DNA of 64,000 bases from Pseudoduganella violacea (GTDB taxonomy: Bacteria; Pseudomonadota; Gammaproteobacteria; Burkholderiales; Burkholderiaceae_D), in contig NZ_JACHXD010000022.1 in NCBI RefSeq assembly GCF_014191875.1, positions 1 to 64,000 on the forward strand. The letters are read 5' to 3'. The first letter of the stretch is position 1. Every line of letters starts with the position of its first letter. This document shows positions 36,550 to 45,500 of the stretch, piece after piece. Under the pieces are notes generated by a model. The model was not told where the DNA came from and made no database searches. It saw only the letters and a list, made by a program, of their open reading frames with translations. Both the position numbers and the translations under genes were made by a program.

Positions 36550-37383
36550 ATGCCGATCTCATCCAAACGCATCCACGTCCTGGCCACGGCCGTCCTGCTG
36601 GCGGCAGCCACCAGCGCTGCCGCCGCACCGGTCTTCACCATCAACCCCGGCAAGAATAACGGCCTGCTGAGCAAGGCCGGCAAGGCCTTCGAGGCCAGCG
36701 CCCTGAACGGCTTTTCCTCCAACCGCATCGCGCATACCGGCCAGGGCAATCAATACACCTCGGACGGCTATATCGTCTTCAACGGCTTTTCGCTCAACAG
36801 CATGCCGGTCTCGACCGCGCTAAGCCGGGTCAATCTGGACTATGGCCTGTACGCCACCTTCCACCAAAGCTTCCACTGCGACGGCATGCTGGCGCCGGGC
36901 GTGCGCTGCCAGCCGACGGCGCTGACCCTGGACCTGTACGCCGACCCGGACAACGACAACAGCTACACGGTCGCCACGCTGGCGTCCGCCGCCCGCGTCG
37001 GCGCCAAGGGCGCGCAGATCCTGCTGGCCTCGGCCAACGCCATGCTGGCCGGCGTGGCGGGATTGGACAGCATGGGCGGGGCGTTCGAGAATGTGTCGAT
37101 GAGCTGGCTGCTGAGCGCGGCCGGCAAGGAATATTTCGCGGGCGGCAAACCCTTCTACGGTATTGCCAACGCCGCCTTCAACAATACCTCGCAAGGTTTG
37201 CAATGCGATGCGGCCAAGTGCAAGGGCGCGCGCGTGATCGCCATCACCTCGGAAACGGGGATTCTGGACTTTCAGCAAAAGGTGCCGGAGCCAGGCGGAC
37301 TGGCCTTGCTGGGCATCGGCCTGATGGGGATGGGACTGGTGCGGCGCCGGCTCAGCGCGATTGCAGACGGCTCATCAGGGTGA
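36550..37383 (+). CDS. pepA-like: PepA-like flocculation-associated PEP-CTERM protein (copy 2)
   Basis: A 277-aa paralogue of copy 1: signal peptide to about ATSAAAA, then APVFTINPGKNNG, GYIVFNGFSLNSMPVSTALSR (nearly identical in both), YADPDNDNSY, AAFNNTSQGLQC. Its tag is KVPEPGGLALLGIGLMGMGL with a basic RRR end, plus an unusual 11-residue extension beyond the arginines. GGAGG four bases before ATG 36550 decides that start; ATG 36547 and the long frame upstream (which crosses the promoter) are not favoured. Tandem duplication with its own promoter suggests different timing or dosage rather than one operon. Confidence 0.88.
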   Translation: MPISSKRIHVLATAVLLAAATSAAAAPVFTINPGKNNGLLSKAGKAFEASALNGFSSNRIAHTGQGNQYTSDGYIVFNGFSLNSMPVSTALSRVNLDYGLYATFHQSFHCDGMLAPGVRCQPTALTLDLYADPDNDNSYTVATLASAARVGAKGAQILLASANAMLAGVAGLDSMGGAFENVSMSWLLSAAGKEYFAGGKPFYGIANAAFNNTSQGLQCDAAKCKGARVIAITSETGILDFQQKVPEPGGLALLGIGLMGMGLVRRRLSAIADGSSG

Positions 37384-37450
37384 GGAAGGCATACAGGCCC
37401 AGTCCGAGACAGGCGCAAACGATAAGGATGGAGTACAGCAGTTCAGTCAT
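37352..37450 (-). CDS. Possible 32-aa single-pass membrane peptide
   Basis: A short frame with a hydrophobic helix (LLYSILIVCACLGLGLYAFL) and a basic end (SRLQSR), overlapping the end of PEP-CTERM gene 2 on the other strand by 32 bp. A weak GGATCAAGA precedes the ATG. Composition looks like a genuine membrane peptide, but it may be chance. Confidence 0.3.
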   Translation of the reverse strand: MTELLYSILIVCACLGLGLYAFLTLMSRLQSR

Positions 37451-37592
37451 TCTTGATCCGTGATGAGCCAAAACAGGGCGCGGCGGCAGCCCGCTTGTGC
37501 GAAGGCAATATTATGCTGCATTTGCACATGAAGAAGTCTATCGGAAATCCACATTTCCTTGCGTTTCGCTGGTTTTTCTTATTGCAATGCGC

Positions 37593-37620
37593 AAAAAAAA
37601 GGGCCGCGCGAGCGGCCCTT
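37593..37620 (-). terminator. Terminator of the serine hydrolase gene
   Basis: On the minus strand AAGGGCCGC-TCGC-GCGGCCCTT is followed by a run of T (37593-37600), 19 bp after the stop. Confidence 0.93.
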
Positions 37621-37639
37621 GATGGCATTCCGCTAACTT

Positions 37640-39250
37640 TTATTTCGTCTTGCCGGCTTTCACGGGCGTGAAGGCCAGGTCGGCGAAGTCATAGCTGAAG
37701 TCGGTTTCCATGGAGACCGGCGCCATCTTCATGCGCTCGATGCTGCCGTCCGGGTTCAGGGCGAACGTCACGTAGGCGTCGGCGTTGAAGTTGCGCTCTT
37801 TCCAGCGCACGATGAAGGTGTCATGCTGGAAGTGTTCGAGCTCGCCCACCAGGTCGGGCGTGCGGTCGAAGCTCAGCAGCTGCTTCTTGCCGTCCTGGCG
37901 GATGGTGACGGTGCCATACCAGGCATCCTTGTAGGCGCCGTTATAGGCGGCCAGGGCCAGCGAAGGCTGGGACTTGGCGGCGCGCGCGGCGACCGCCTTC
38001 TTCTGCTTGTCCAGCTCTTCCTTGTGGCTGTCTTCTTCCTGCTTGGCGTAGATCTTGATCCAGTCGCTCGGCGCCGCGCCCATATAGTGGTCGAGAATGC
38101 GCCATTGCAGGGCCGTCATCGAGGCGCCGTTTTCGGCATTGGTGAAAATGGCCACGCCCAGCTTTTCTTCCGGCACCAGCAGCACGCGCGAATAGAAGCC
38201 CTGCAGCGCGCCGCCGTGCATGGCGATCTTGCGGCCGCGGTAGTCGCGCAGATTGAAGCCCAGGCCATAGGCGTTGAAATTGGGCTTGGTGGCGGCCAGC
38301 GCCGGCTTCGGTTCGGCGATCTTCATCGGCGTTTGCGCCGTCCACATTTCGCGCGCCTGGGCCGCGCTGAACAGGCGCTTCTCGCCATCGAGCTTGCCCT
38401 CGTTGAGCAAGGCCGTCATCCATTTGGCGATGTCCTCGGCATTGGTGTTGATGCCGACCGCGCCCACCGCGTTCGCCACCTGCATCGGCTTCACCACCGC
38501 GATTTTGCCGTTGATCTTGCTGTGCGGCGCCGAGTGGTCGGGCGAGCGCAGCATGGCGTCCACGCTGGTGGTGGTGGCGCCCATGCCGAGCGGGTCGAGG
38601 ATGCGCGCCTGCATCGTCTCACCCCAGCTCTTGCCGGCCTTGTCGGCGATGATCTTGCCGGCCACGATGTAGAGCAGATTGTCGTAGGCATAGCTGTTAC
38701 GGAAGCTGGTGGCCAGCTTCACATGGCGCAGGCGCTCGATGATTTCATCGGTGCTGAAGGTGGTGGTGGGCCACCACAGCAGGTCGCCCGCGCCCAGACC
38801 GAGGCCGCTGCGGTGGGTCAGCAGGTCGCGCACGGTGATGGCGCTGCTGACGTAGGCGTCGCTCATCTGGAAGCCGGGCAGGTGCTGGGTGACGGGATCG
38901 TCCCATTTCAGCCTGCCGTCGTCGACCAGCATGGCCAGGCCGGCGGCGGTGAAGGCCTTGGAGTTGGAGGCGATTTCGAACAGGGTCTTGCCGGTGACGG
39001 GAGCCGGGTCGCCCAGCTGGCGCACGCCGAAGCCCTTGGCGGCCAGCACCTTGCCGTCCTTGACGATGGCGATGGCCATGCCGGGCACGTCGAAGGTCTT
39101 CAGGGCCAGGTTGACGTCGGCGTCCAGGTCGAAGGCGGGAGCGGCGGCGGCCGTGCTGACGGCCGAAGGTTCGGGCGCGGCGGCCAGCGCCGGGGCGCCG
39201 GCGCCCAGGGCCAGCAGCAGCAAGGCGGCGAGACGGGTTTTCTGCAGCAT
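37640..39250 (-). CDS. Secreted serine hydrolase of the beta-lactamase (class C)/DD-peptidase family
   Basis: A 536-aa exported protein. The signal peptide ends near PALAAA. SxxK is SNSK (about residue 96), the YxN triad is in NSYAYDN (~205) and the third motif is HGG in IAMHGGALQGF (~345). The C-terminal ~115 residues form a DUF3471-like beta-barrel often found on such peptidase/esterase proteins. Members cleave D-amino peptides or esters rather than antibiotics. It starts 32 bp after the stop of the M1 aminopeptidase, so both are probably one operon of periplasmic hydrolases. Confidence 0.9.
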   Translation of the reverse strand: MLQKTRLAALLLLALGAGAPALAAAPEPSAVSTAAAAPAFDLDADVNLALKTFDVPGMAIAIVKDGKVLAAKGFGVRQLGDPAPVTGKTLFEIASNSKAFTAAGLAMLVDDGRLKWDDPVTQHLPGFQMSDAYVSSAITVRDLLTHRSGLGLGAGDLLWWPTTTFSTDEIIERLRHVKLATSFRNSYAYDNLLYIVAGKIIADKAGKSWGETMQARILDPLGMGATTTSVDAMLRSPDHSAPHSKINGKIAVVKPMQVANAVGAVGINTNAEDIAKWMTALLNEGKLDGEKRLFSAAQAREMWTAQTPMKIAEPKPALAATKPNFNAYGLGFNLRDYRGRKIAMHGGALQGFYSRVLLVPEEKLGVAIFTNAENGASMTALQWRILDHYMGAAPSDWIKIYAKQEEDSHKEELDKQKKAVAARAAKSQPSLALAAYNGAYKDAWYGTVTIRQDGKKQLLSFDRTPDLVGELEHFQHDTFIVRWKERNFNADAYVTFALNPDGSIERMKMAPVSMETDFSYDFADLAFTPVKAGKTK

Positions 39251-39282
39251 ACGCGTTTCCTTATCTATCGTTTATACCGCGT

Positions 39283-41139
39283 TTATACCGATTTCTTCAT
39301 CAGCTTGTCCACCGAGGACTGGGTCTCGGGGTGGTAGCGCGGACGGGCTTTGGCGTACACCCCCTTGGCCCAGGCCTGGTCCTTCTCGTTCTTGAGCAGG
39401 GCGCCGTAGAGCGGCACCACGAACTTCTGGCGGCCCACGCTCATGAGGAAGGCGTTGAGCGGCTCGCGCACGTCGTAGCCCGCCTTGACCGACGCCAGGT
39501 AGAAGCGGAAGGCGATTTCGTTATTGCGGCTGGCGCGCAGGGCGAACGCTTCGTCCAGCTCCTTGAGCTGGACGGCGCTGGCCTTGCCGTCGATGTCGTT
39601 CAGGAAGTGCATCCATTCGGTGGCGTTCCAGGCCTTGGTGCTCAAGTCCTTGGTGGCGGTTTCGCCTTTCAGCCAGGCGTCGCGCTGGGCGTCGAGCGCG
39701 GCCAGGCGCGGCGACACGGCGCGCTGGGCGGTGGCCGGCACGCCGGGACCGTACAGCCATTCGGCCAGCTCGTTTTCGCCCATGATGTCGGGACGCTTTT
39801 CCAGCAGGTTCTTGCGCAGATAGGCCAGGAATTGCTCGGTGGTGGCCGACTGGAAGGCGTGCTGGTCGAACCAGCCGCGCAGGAAGGGATCAAAAACCTC
39901 GCGGCCGGCGCGCTGCTCCAGCGTGTGCAGGAGCCAGGCGCCTTTCGGATAGGCCAGGCCTTCATCGGTATAGGTGGCCGGATTCACATCGGCGTCGCGC
40001 GTGAGCAAGGCTTGCTTGGCGACGGGGATGTCCTTGAGCGAGGCAAACAGCTCTTCCTGTTCCAGCTGCAGGTTCATCTGCGCCACGTCGGCGCCGTACA
40101 GGCTTTCCACGATGCGGCTGGTGACGTAGGTGGTGAAGCCTTCGTTGAGCCACCAGTGCTTCCAGGAGGCGTTGGTCACCAGATTGCCGGACCAGGAGTG
40201 GGCCAGCTCGTGTGCGATCAGGTCGTTCAGGCTGCGGTCGCCCGCGATCATGGTCGGGGTGAGGAAGGTCAGGCGCGGATTTTCCATGCCGCCGATGGGG
40301 AAGGATGGCGGCAGCACCAGCATATCGTAACGCCCCCAGCGGTATTGGCCGTACAGCGATTCGGCGGCGGCGATCATCTTCTCGGTGTCGGCCAGCTCAT
40401 AGGCGGCCGCGTCGATGCGCGCCGGTTCGGCGTAGACGGAGGAGCGCGGGCCGACGCTGCGCACATCGATTTCGCCGATGGCGATGGCCAGCAGATAGGC
40501 CGGCACCGGCTGCGGCATGCGGAAGTTCCAACCACCGACGCCGGTCGCTTGCGGATCGTTCTCGGCGCTCATCACCACGCGCAGGCCGGACGGCGCGGCG
40601 ACGCGCGCGCTATAGGTGAAGCGCACGGCCGGCGTGTCCTGCACCGGCGCCCAGGAGCGCGCGTTGATCGACTGCGACTGGCTGAACATGAAGGGACGCT
40701 TGCCCGACAGGGTCTGCTGCGGCGTCAGCCACTGCAGGGCACTGGCGCCGGGCGCGGTGCTGTAATAGATGCGCACTTTTTCAGGCTGGCTGGAAAGGGC
40801 GATGCGCAGGGCGCGGCCCTTTTCGGCGTCGGGCTTGTCCAGCATATAGGAGGCGGCGGCCCAGCGGCCGGCCGCGTTCAGCACCTGCACCCGCGCGATC
40901 TTCAGGTCGCGCGTATCGAGCGCCAGGTTGCGCGCCGACTTATCGAGCCAGTTCAGGGTCAGCTCGGCGTAGCCGCTCAAGGTCTTGCGCGCAAAATCGG
41001 CTTTCAAGTCCAGGCGCAGATCGCTGGTGCGCACCTGGTCGTAGCGCGCGTAGCTGAGGGGATCTTGCGCGTGGGCGGCGAAGGCGGTCTGGATCAGCAG
41101 GGCGCCAGTCAATAGGCGCAGGGCAGGTTTTAAAGGCAT
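39283..41139 (-). CDS. M1 family zinc aminopeptidase (leukotriene-A4-hydrolase-like), exported
   Basis: A 618-aa metallopeptidase with a signal peptide (LIQTAFAAHA). The zinc site is HELAHSWSGN (about residues 308-317) followed by NEGFTTY, and the GGMENPRLTF substrate motif is present as PIGGMENPRLTFL. The C-terminal helical domain matches the LTA4-hydrolase type. The ATG at 41139 fits the signal peptide; the long open frame upstream runs through the riboswitch region antisense and is rejected. It removes N-terminal residues from peptides in the periplasm. Confidence 0.94.
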   Translation of the reverse strand: MPLKPALRLLTGALLIQTAFAAHAQDPLSYARYDQVRTSDLRLDLKADFARKTLSGYAELTLNWLDKSARNLALDTRDLKIARVQVLNAAGRWAAASYMLDKPDAEKGRALRIALSSQPEKVRIYYSTAPGASALQWLTPQQTLSGKRPFMFSQSQSINARSWAPVQDTPAVRFTYSARVAAPSGLRVVMSAENDPQATGVGGWNFRMPQPVPAYLLAIAIGEIDVRSVGPRSSVYAEPARIDAAAYELADTEKMIAAAESLYGQYRWGRYDMLVLPPSFPIGGMENPRLTFLTPTMIAGDRSLNDLIAHELAHSWSGNLVTNASWKHWWLNEGFTTYVTSRIVESLYGADVAQMNLQLEQEELFASLKDIPVAKQALLTRDADVNPATYTDEGLAYPKGAWLLHTLEQRAGREVFDPFLRGWFDQHAFQSATTEQFLAYLRKNLLEKRPDIMGENELAEWLYGPGVPATAQRAVSPRLAALDAQRDAWLKGETATKDLSTKAWNATEWMHFLNDIDGKASAVQLKELDEAFALRASRNNEIAFRFYLASVKAGYDVREPLNAFLMSVGRQKFVVPLYGALLKNEKDQAWAKGVYAKARPRYHPETQSSVDKLMKKSV

Positions 41140-41237
41140 ATTCTCTCTTCCGTGATAGCGGGGCGCGAAGCAGAATAGCATACCGGGGCGGAAATATTGC
41201 CGGGCCGGCGGCGCGAATCTGCTATCATTCGCCCGTT

Positions 41238-41400
41238 CTTTGGGGAGTAGTCGGCTTCCGGTCCCACCGGAAGGATCTGCGTCAACATAATCGGCCCGCA
41301 GGCCGTGGCGCAGATGGCCGCAAGGCTTGGCGAGACCATTGATCCACGGGCGGCCGGATTGGGCCGGGGTCGCCCCTGGGTCATTGGTAGACGCCCGGCC
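41238..41400 (+). ncRNA. yybP-ykoY manganese riboswitch
   Basis: It shows the conserved parts of this RNA in order: TTTGGGGAGTAG (41239), GTCAACATA (41281) and GGCGAGACCATTG (41329), then a GC-rich terminal helix ending in TCATTGGTAGACGC. The class senses Mn(II) and turns on manganese export or homeostasis genes. It lies directly before a TMEM165/GDT1-type gene, its usual partner. Confidence 0.93.
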
Positions 41401-41421
41401 CCCACCATCTGACCCCACATC

Positions 41422-41997
41422 ATGGACGCCTTCCTTATTTCAAGCGGCATCGTCGCTCTCGCCGAAATCGGCGACAAAACCCAGTTGCTGGCTTTCTGCC
41501 TGGCCGCCCAGTTCCGCCGTCCCCTGCCCATCGTGGCCGGCATTTTCGTCGCCACCATCGCCAACCACGCGTTTGCGGCCGCCGTCGGCAGCTGGCTCAC
41601 CGGCCTATTCGGGCCGGACGTGCTGCGCTGGATCCTCGGCCTGTCCTTCCTCGCCATGGCGGCCTGGATCCTGGTGCCCGACAAGATCGACGAAGACGAG
41701 CAACCCAACGCGCGCTACGGCGTGTTCGCCGCCACGGTGGTGGCCTTCTTCCTGGCCGAGATGGGCGACAAGACCCAGATCGCCACGGTGGCGCTGGCGG
41801 CCCGTTTCGACAGCATGCTGGCCGTGGTGGCTGGCACCACCTTCGGCATGATGCTGGCCAATGTGCCGGCCGTGTATCTGGGCAAAAAAGCCGCCACCGC
41901 CGTGCCGCTGAAACTGGTGCACGGCATCGCCGCGCTGATCTTCGCCCTGCTCGGCCTGGCCACGCTGCTGGGCGCCGGCAGCCGTTTTGGTTTCTAA
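41422..41997 (+). CDS. mneA-like: TMEM165/GDT1 (UPF0016) family cation exporter, probable Mn(II) efflux
   Basis: A 191-aa membrane protein with six transmembrane helices in two repeats. Each repeat has the family signature ExGDKT: ALAEIGDKTQLLAF near residue 15 and FLAEMGDKTQIATV near residue 115. Bacterial members export manganese. The riboswitch upstream agrees with manganese control. It is monocistronic. Confidence 0.93.
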   Translation: MDAFLISSGIVALAEIGDKTQLLAFCLAAQFRRPLPIVAGIFVATIANHAFAAAVGSWLTGLFGPDVLRWILGLSFLAMAAWILVPDKIDEDEQPNARYGVFAATVVAFFLAEMGDKTQIATVALAARFDSMLAVVAGTTFGMMLANVPAVYLGKKAATAVPLKLVHGIAALIFALLGLATLLGAGSRFGF

Positions 41998-42021
41998 GCG
42001 GCAACATACCAGCTGGGCTTT

Positions 42022-42043
42022 GTCTGTGCGCCAACGCACAGAC
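42022..42043 (+). terminator. Weak hairpin after the exporter gene
   Basis: Perfect 9-base arms GTCTGTGCG / CGCACAGAC around CCAA, but no T-run; termination only possible. Confidence 0.4.
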
Positions 42044-42097
42044 GGCCTCATCTTGCCAAGATAATATGATTGGCGAATAAACATTGCAGAGGATGCC

Positions 42098-42430
42098 ATG
42101 ACACTCTTAGGCAAACTGGCGTTTGCGGCCCTGGTCGCCGCCACCTCGGCCGCCACCCACGCCGCCGACGCCCTTCCCGCCCAAGCGCCGACCGCGCCGA
42201 AGCAAGCCGCCGCCTTCACCCAAGCCGGCTGGCTCAACGATATGGCCGCGCTGCCGTCCGCCTTCGCGCCGGCCGCCGTACGTTTGCGGCAAGCCGCGCC
42301 GCCGCCCGCGCCGGTCCAACGCAGCCCGATTCCCGCCGCCAGCGGCATGCTCGTCCTCGCCGCCCTGCTACTGCTCTTCGCCGGCCGCGCCCCCGCCGCC
42401 ACGCCCTGGCAAACCATCCAGGTCGACTAA
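42098..42430 (+). CDS. Hypothetical exported protein with C-terminal membrane helix
   Basis: A 110-aa protein with a signal peptide (LAFAALVAATSAATHA), a Pro/Ala-rich body and a terminal hydrophobic stretch (GMLVLAALLLLFAGRA). GAGGATGCC precedes the ATG. The two hydrophobic ends with a disordered middle suggest a small envelope protein. No family recognised. Confidence 0.5.
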   Translation: MTLLGKLAFAALVAATSAATHAADALPAQAPTAPKQAAAFTQAGWLNDMAALPSAFAPAAVRLRQAAPPPAPVQRSPIPAASGMLVLAALLLLFAGRAPAATPWQTIQVD

Positions 42431-42454
42431 GCTCCCGTTTGATCTGCCGCAAAC

Positions 42455-42549
42455 AATGTCCACCCTGGTGTCAGGCACCAGAGGTGGACATTCCTTGATT
42501 TTTCTCAAAGAATGTCCGACCGTGGTGCCTGACACCAGGGTGGGACATT
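42455..42549. repeat. Pair of REP-like palindromes in inverted orientation
   Basis: Copy one (42455-42492) and copy two (42511-42549) are each palindromic, with outer AATGTCC/GGACATT and inner GGTGTCAGGCACC or its complement. The two centres are reverse complements, so the whole forms a BIME-like unit between convergent genes. Transposase (RAYT) genes that spread such repeats are not in the window. Confidence 0.8.
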
Positions 42550-42561
42550 CTTTGACATTGC

Positions 42562-45500
42562 TCAAATCCGCAGGGTGACTTGGTGTTCGCGGCCGTCGTC
42601 GCGCAGGGGGATTTGCTGGCTGCTTTGCGGGATGCCGTCGATTTCTAGTCCGGCCTCGGCGCTGCGCTGGACGGTGATGGCGTAGACGCTGCGGCCATAG
42701 CGGTAGCGCAGGGCGAAGCCGTCCCAGCCGGCGGGGAGCAGCGGGGCCAGCGTCAGGCTGTCGGCCTGGCGCGTCAGGCCGAGCAGGGATTCGAGAATCA
42801 GGCGGTACATCCAGCCGGAGGAGCCGGTGTACCAGCTCCAGCCGCCGCGTCCCACATGGGGCGCGACCGCGTACACGTCGGCCGTCACGACATAGGGTTC
42901 GACCTTGTAGACGGCGCTGCTGTCGGCGTTGGCGCCATGGCTGACCGGGTTGATCATGCGCATCAGTTCCCAGGCTTTTTCGACTTCGCCCATGCGCGCG
43001 AAGGCCATCACGGTCCAGATGGCGGCATGGGTGTACTGGCCGCCGTTTTCGCGCACGCCCGGCACATAGCCGCGGATATAGCCGGGATTTAAATCGGCCT
43101 TGTCGAACGGCGGGTCGAGCAGCTGGATCAGGCCATAGTCGCGCCGCACCAGGCGCGCGTCGACCTGGCGCATGGCGCCTTCGACGCGTTCGCGGTTGGC
43201 GGCGCCGGACAGGATGCCCCAGCTCTGCGAGATCGAGTCGATCTGGCATTCCTCGTTTTCGCGCGAGCCGAGCGGGGTGCCGTCGTCGAAGTAGGCGCGC
43301 CGGTACCATTCGCCATCCCAGGCATTCTGTTCGACATTGGCGGCCAGGCGCTGCGCCTGTTCGCGGCATTCGCCGGCGAAGACTTCGTCGCCGCGCCGCT
43401 GCGCCACTTCGGCGAAGCGCTGCAGCACTTCGTACAGGAAGAAGGCCAGCCACACGCTCTCGCCCTTGCCCTCCTCGCCCACCTTGTCCATGCCGTCGTT
43501 CCAGTCGCAGGAACCGATCAGGGGCAGGCCGTGCGCGCCGAAGCGCAGGCCGTTGCGGATGGCGCGCTGGCAGTGCTCGTACAGGCTGCCGCTCTGGCCG
43601 GAACGGCCCGGCATATCGTAGTAGGAGTCTTCATCTGGATTGACGGGACGCCCCTCCAGATAAGGCGCGCTTTCATCGAGCACGCTCAGGTCGCCGGTGC
43701 TGGCGACGTAGCGCGCCGCCGCCAGCGGCAGCCACAGATAGTCGTCCGAGCAGTGCGTGCGCACGCCGCGGTCGGAGGGCGGATGCCACCAGTGCTGCAC
43801 ATCGCCTTCGACGAACTGGTGGGCGGCGCACAGCAGCAGGTGTTCGCGCAGCAGTTGCGGCTGGTTATGCACCATGGCCATGGCGTCCTGCAGCTGGTCG
43901 CGGAAGCCGAAGGCGCCGCCGGACTGGTAATAGCCGCTGCGCGCCCACATGCGGCAGGCGATGGTCTGGTACATCAGCCAGCCGTTGGCGATCACGTCAA
44001 GCGCCGGATCGGGCGTTTGCACCTGCACCGCGCCCAGCACCTCGTCCCAATGCGCCTGCACGGCGGCCAGCGCGGCATGCGCCGCCTCCGCGCCGCCATG
44101 CTTCTGCACCATGGTGCTGGCGTCGGCGTTGCGGCGGCCGCCCAGGCCCAGGATGAAGACGATCTCGCGCTCTTCGCCCGGCATCAATTCGAACGGGGCG
44201 TGGATGGCGGCGCAGGCGTCGAGCGCGCTGCCGGTCTTGCCCGACAGGCGCACGCGGCGCAGCGCGGCCGGCTGCGCCAGATTACCGTTGCGGCCAATGA
44301 ATTCGGCGCGGTCGGCGGTGTGCGAACGGGCGCCAGCATCGGTGTGGAAGAAGGCGACGCGGCCCTGGAACTCGGTGTTGTAGGCGTTCTTGGCGAACAG
44401 CGCGCCGCTGGCCGGATCGGCCTCGGTGACGATATGCATGCCGGAGCGCGAACGCATATCGCCCAGCACCCATTCCACATAGCCGGTGACGGACAGGCGG
44501 CGCGGGACGGGCGAATCGTTGCGCACATTGAGCAGGGTGTATTTCACGGGCGCGTCGAGGGCGACGAAGCTGGTCATGGCCGAGCTGACGCCCGCTTCCG
44601 TATGTTCGAACACGCTGTAGCCGAAGCCGTGGCGGGTCAGGTAGTCGCCGCTGCCGCGCGCCGGCAAGGCGGTGGGCGACCAGAACTGGCCGCTCTCCTC
44701 GTCGCGCAGGTAGAAGGCTTCGCCGCTGGCGTCGCTGACCGGGTCGTTATGCCAGGGCGTGAGGCGGAATTCGTGCGCGTTCTCGTGCCAGGTATAGGCT
44801 TGCCCGCTTTCCGACACCACGCTGCCGAACTGCGGGTTGGCCAGCACGTTCGACCAGGGCGCCGGCGTGCGCTGTCCCGGTCCGGTGACGATGGCGTATT
44901 CGCGCCCGTCGGGCGTGAAGCCGCCGATGCCGTTGCCGAGCAGGAGGCCATGCGGCTGGCGCGTGTGCGGACCGGCGTCGTCGTACTGGCCGCGGCTGTC
45001 GGCCACCAGCGGCGGCATGCGCAGCGGCGCCGGGCTGGCGCGCTTGACCTGTTCGGCCAGGGTGCCGCGGCTGTCGACCAGGATGGCGCGCGCCACCGTC
45101 TGCAGCAGGACCCGGTCTTCCGCCGAAAGCTGGTCGAAGGGGCGCACGAAGATGCCGCCCGGGCGATCGATGGCCTGGGCGTCGATGCCGGAGGCGATCA
45201 GGCCGATGATCTGGTCGTGCAGGGCCTGGCGGTAGCCGGACAAGTCCTCGTACCAGATCACCAGGTCGACCACCAGGCCTTTCAGGCGCCAGTAGGCGTG
45301 CGCCTGCACCATCTGCCGCGCCAGTTCGATATTGGCCGGGTCTTTCATTTGCAGCAGCACGATGGGCAGGTCGCCGGAAATGGCGTAGGCCCACAGGCCG
45401 GACTGGCCGCGCTGGTTCTTGATCAGCACCGCCGCCTCGGCGCGCAAGGCCGGATTCGGATAGATCACGTGGTTGGCCAGGCGGCCGTAAAGCTGGGCGT

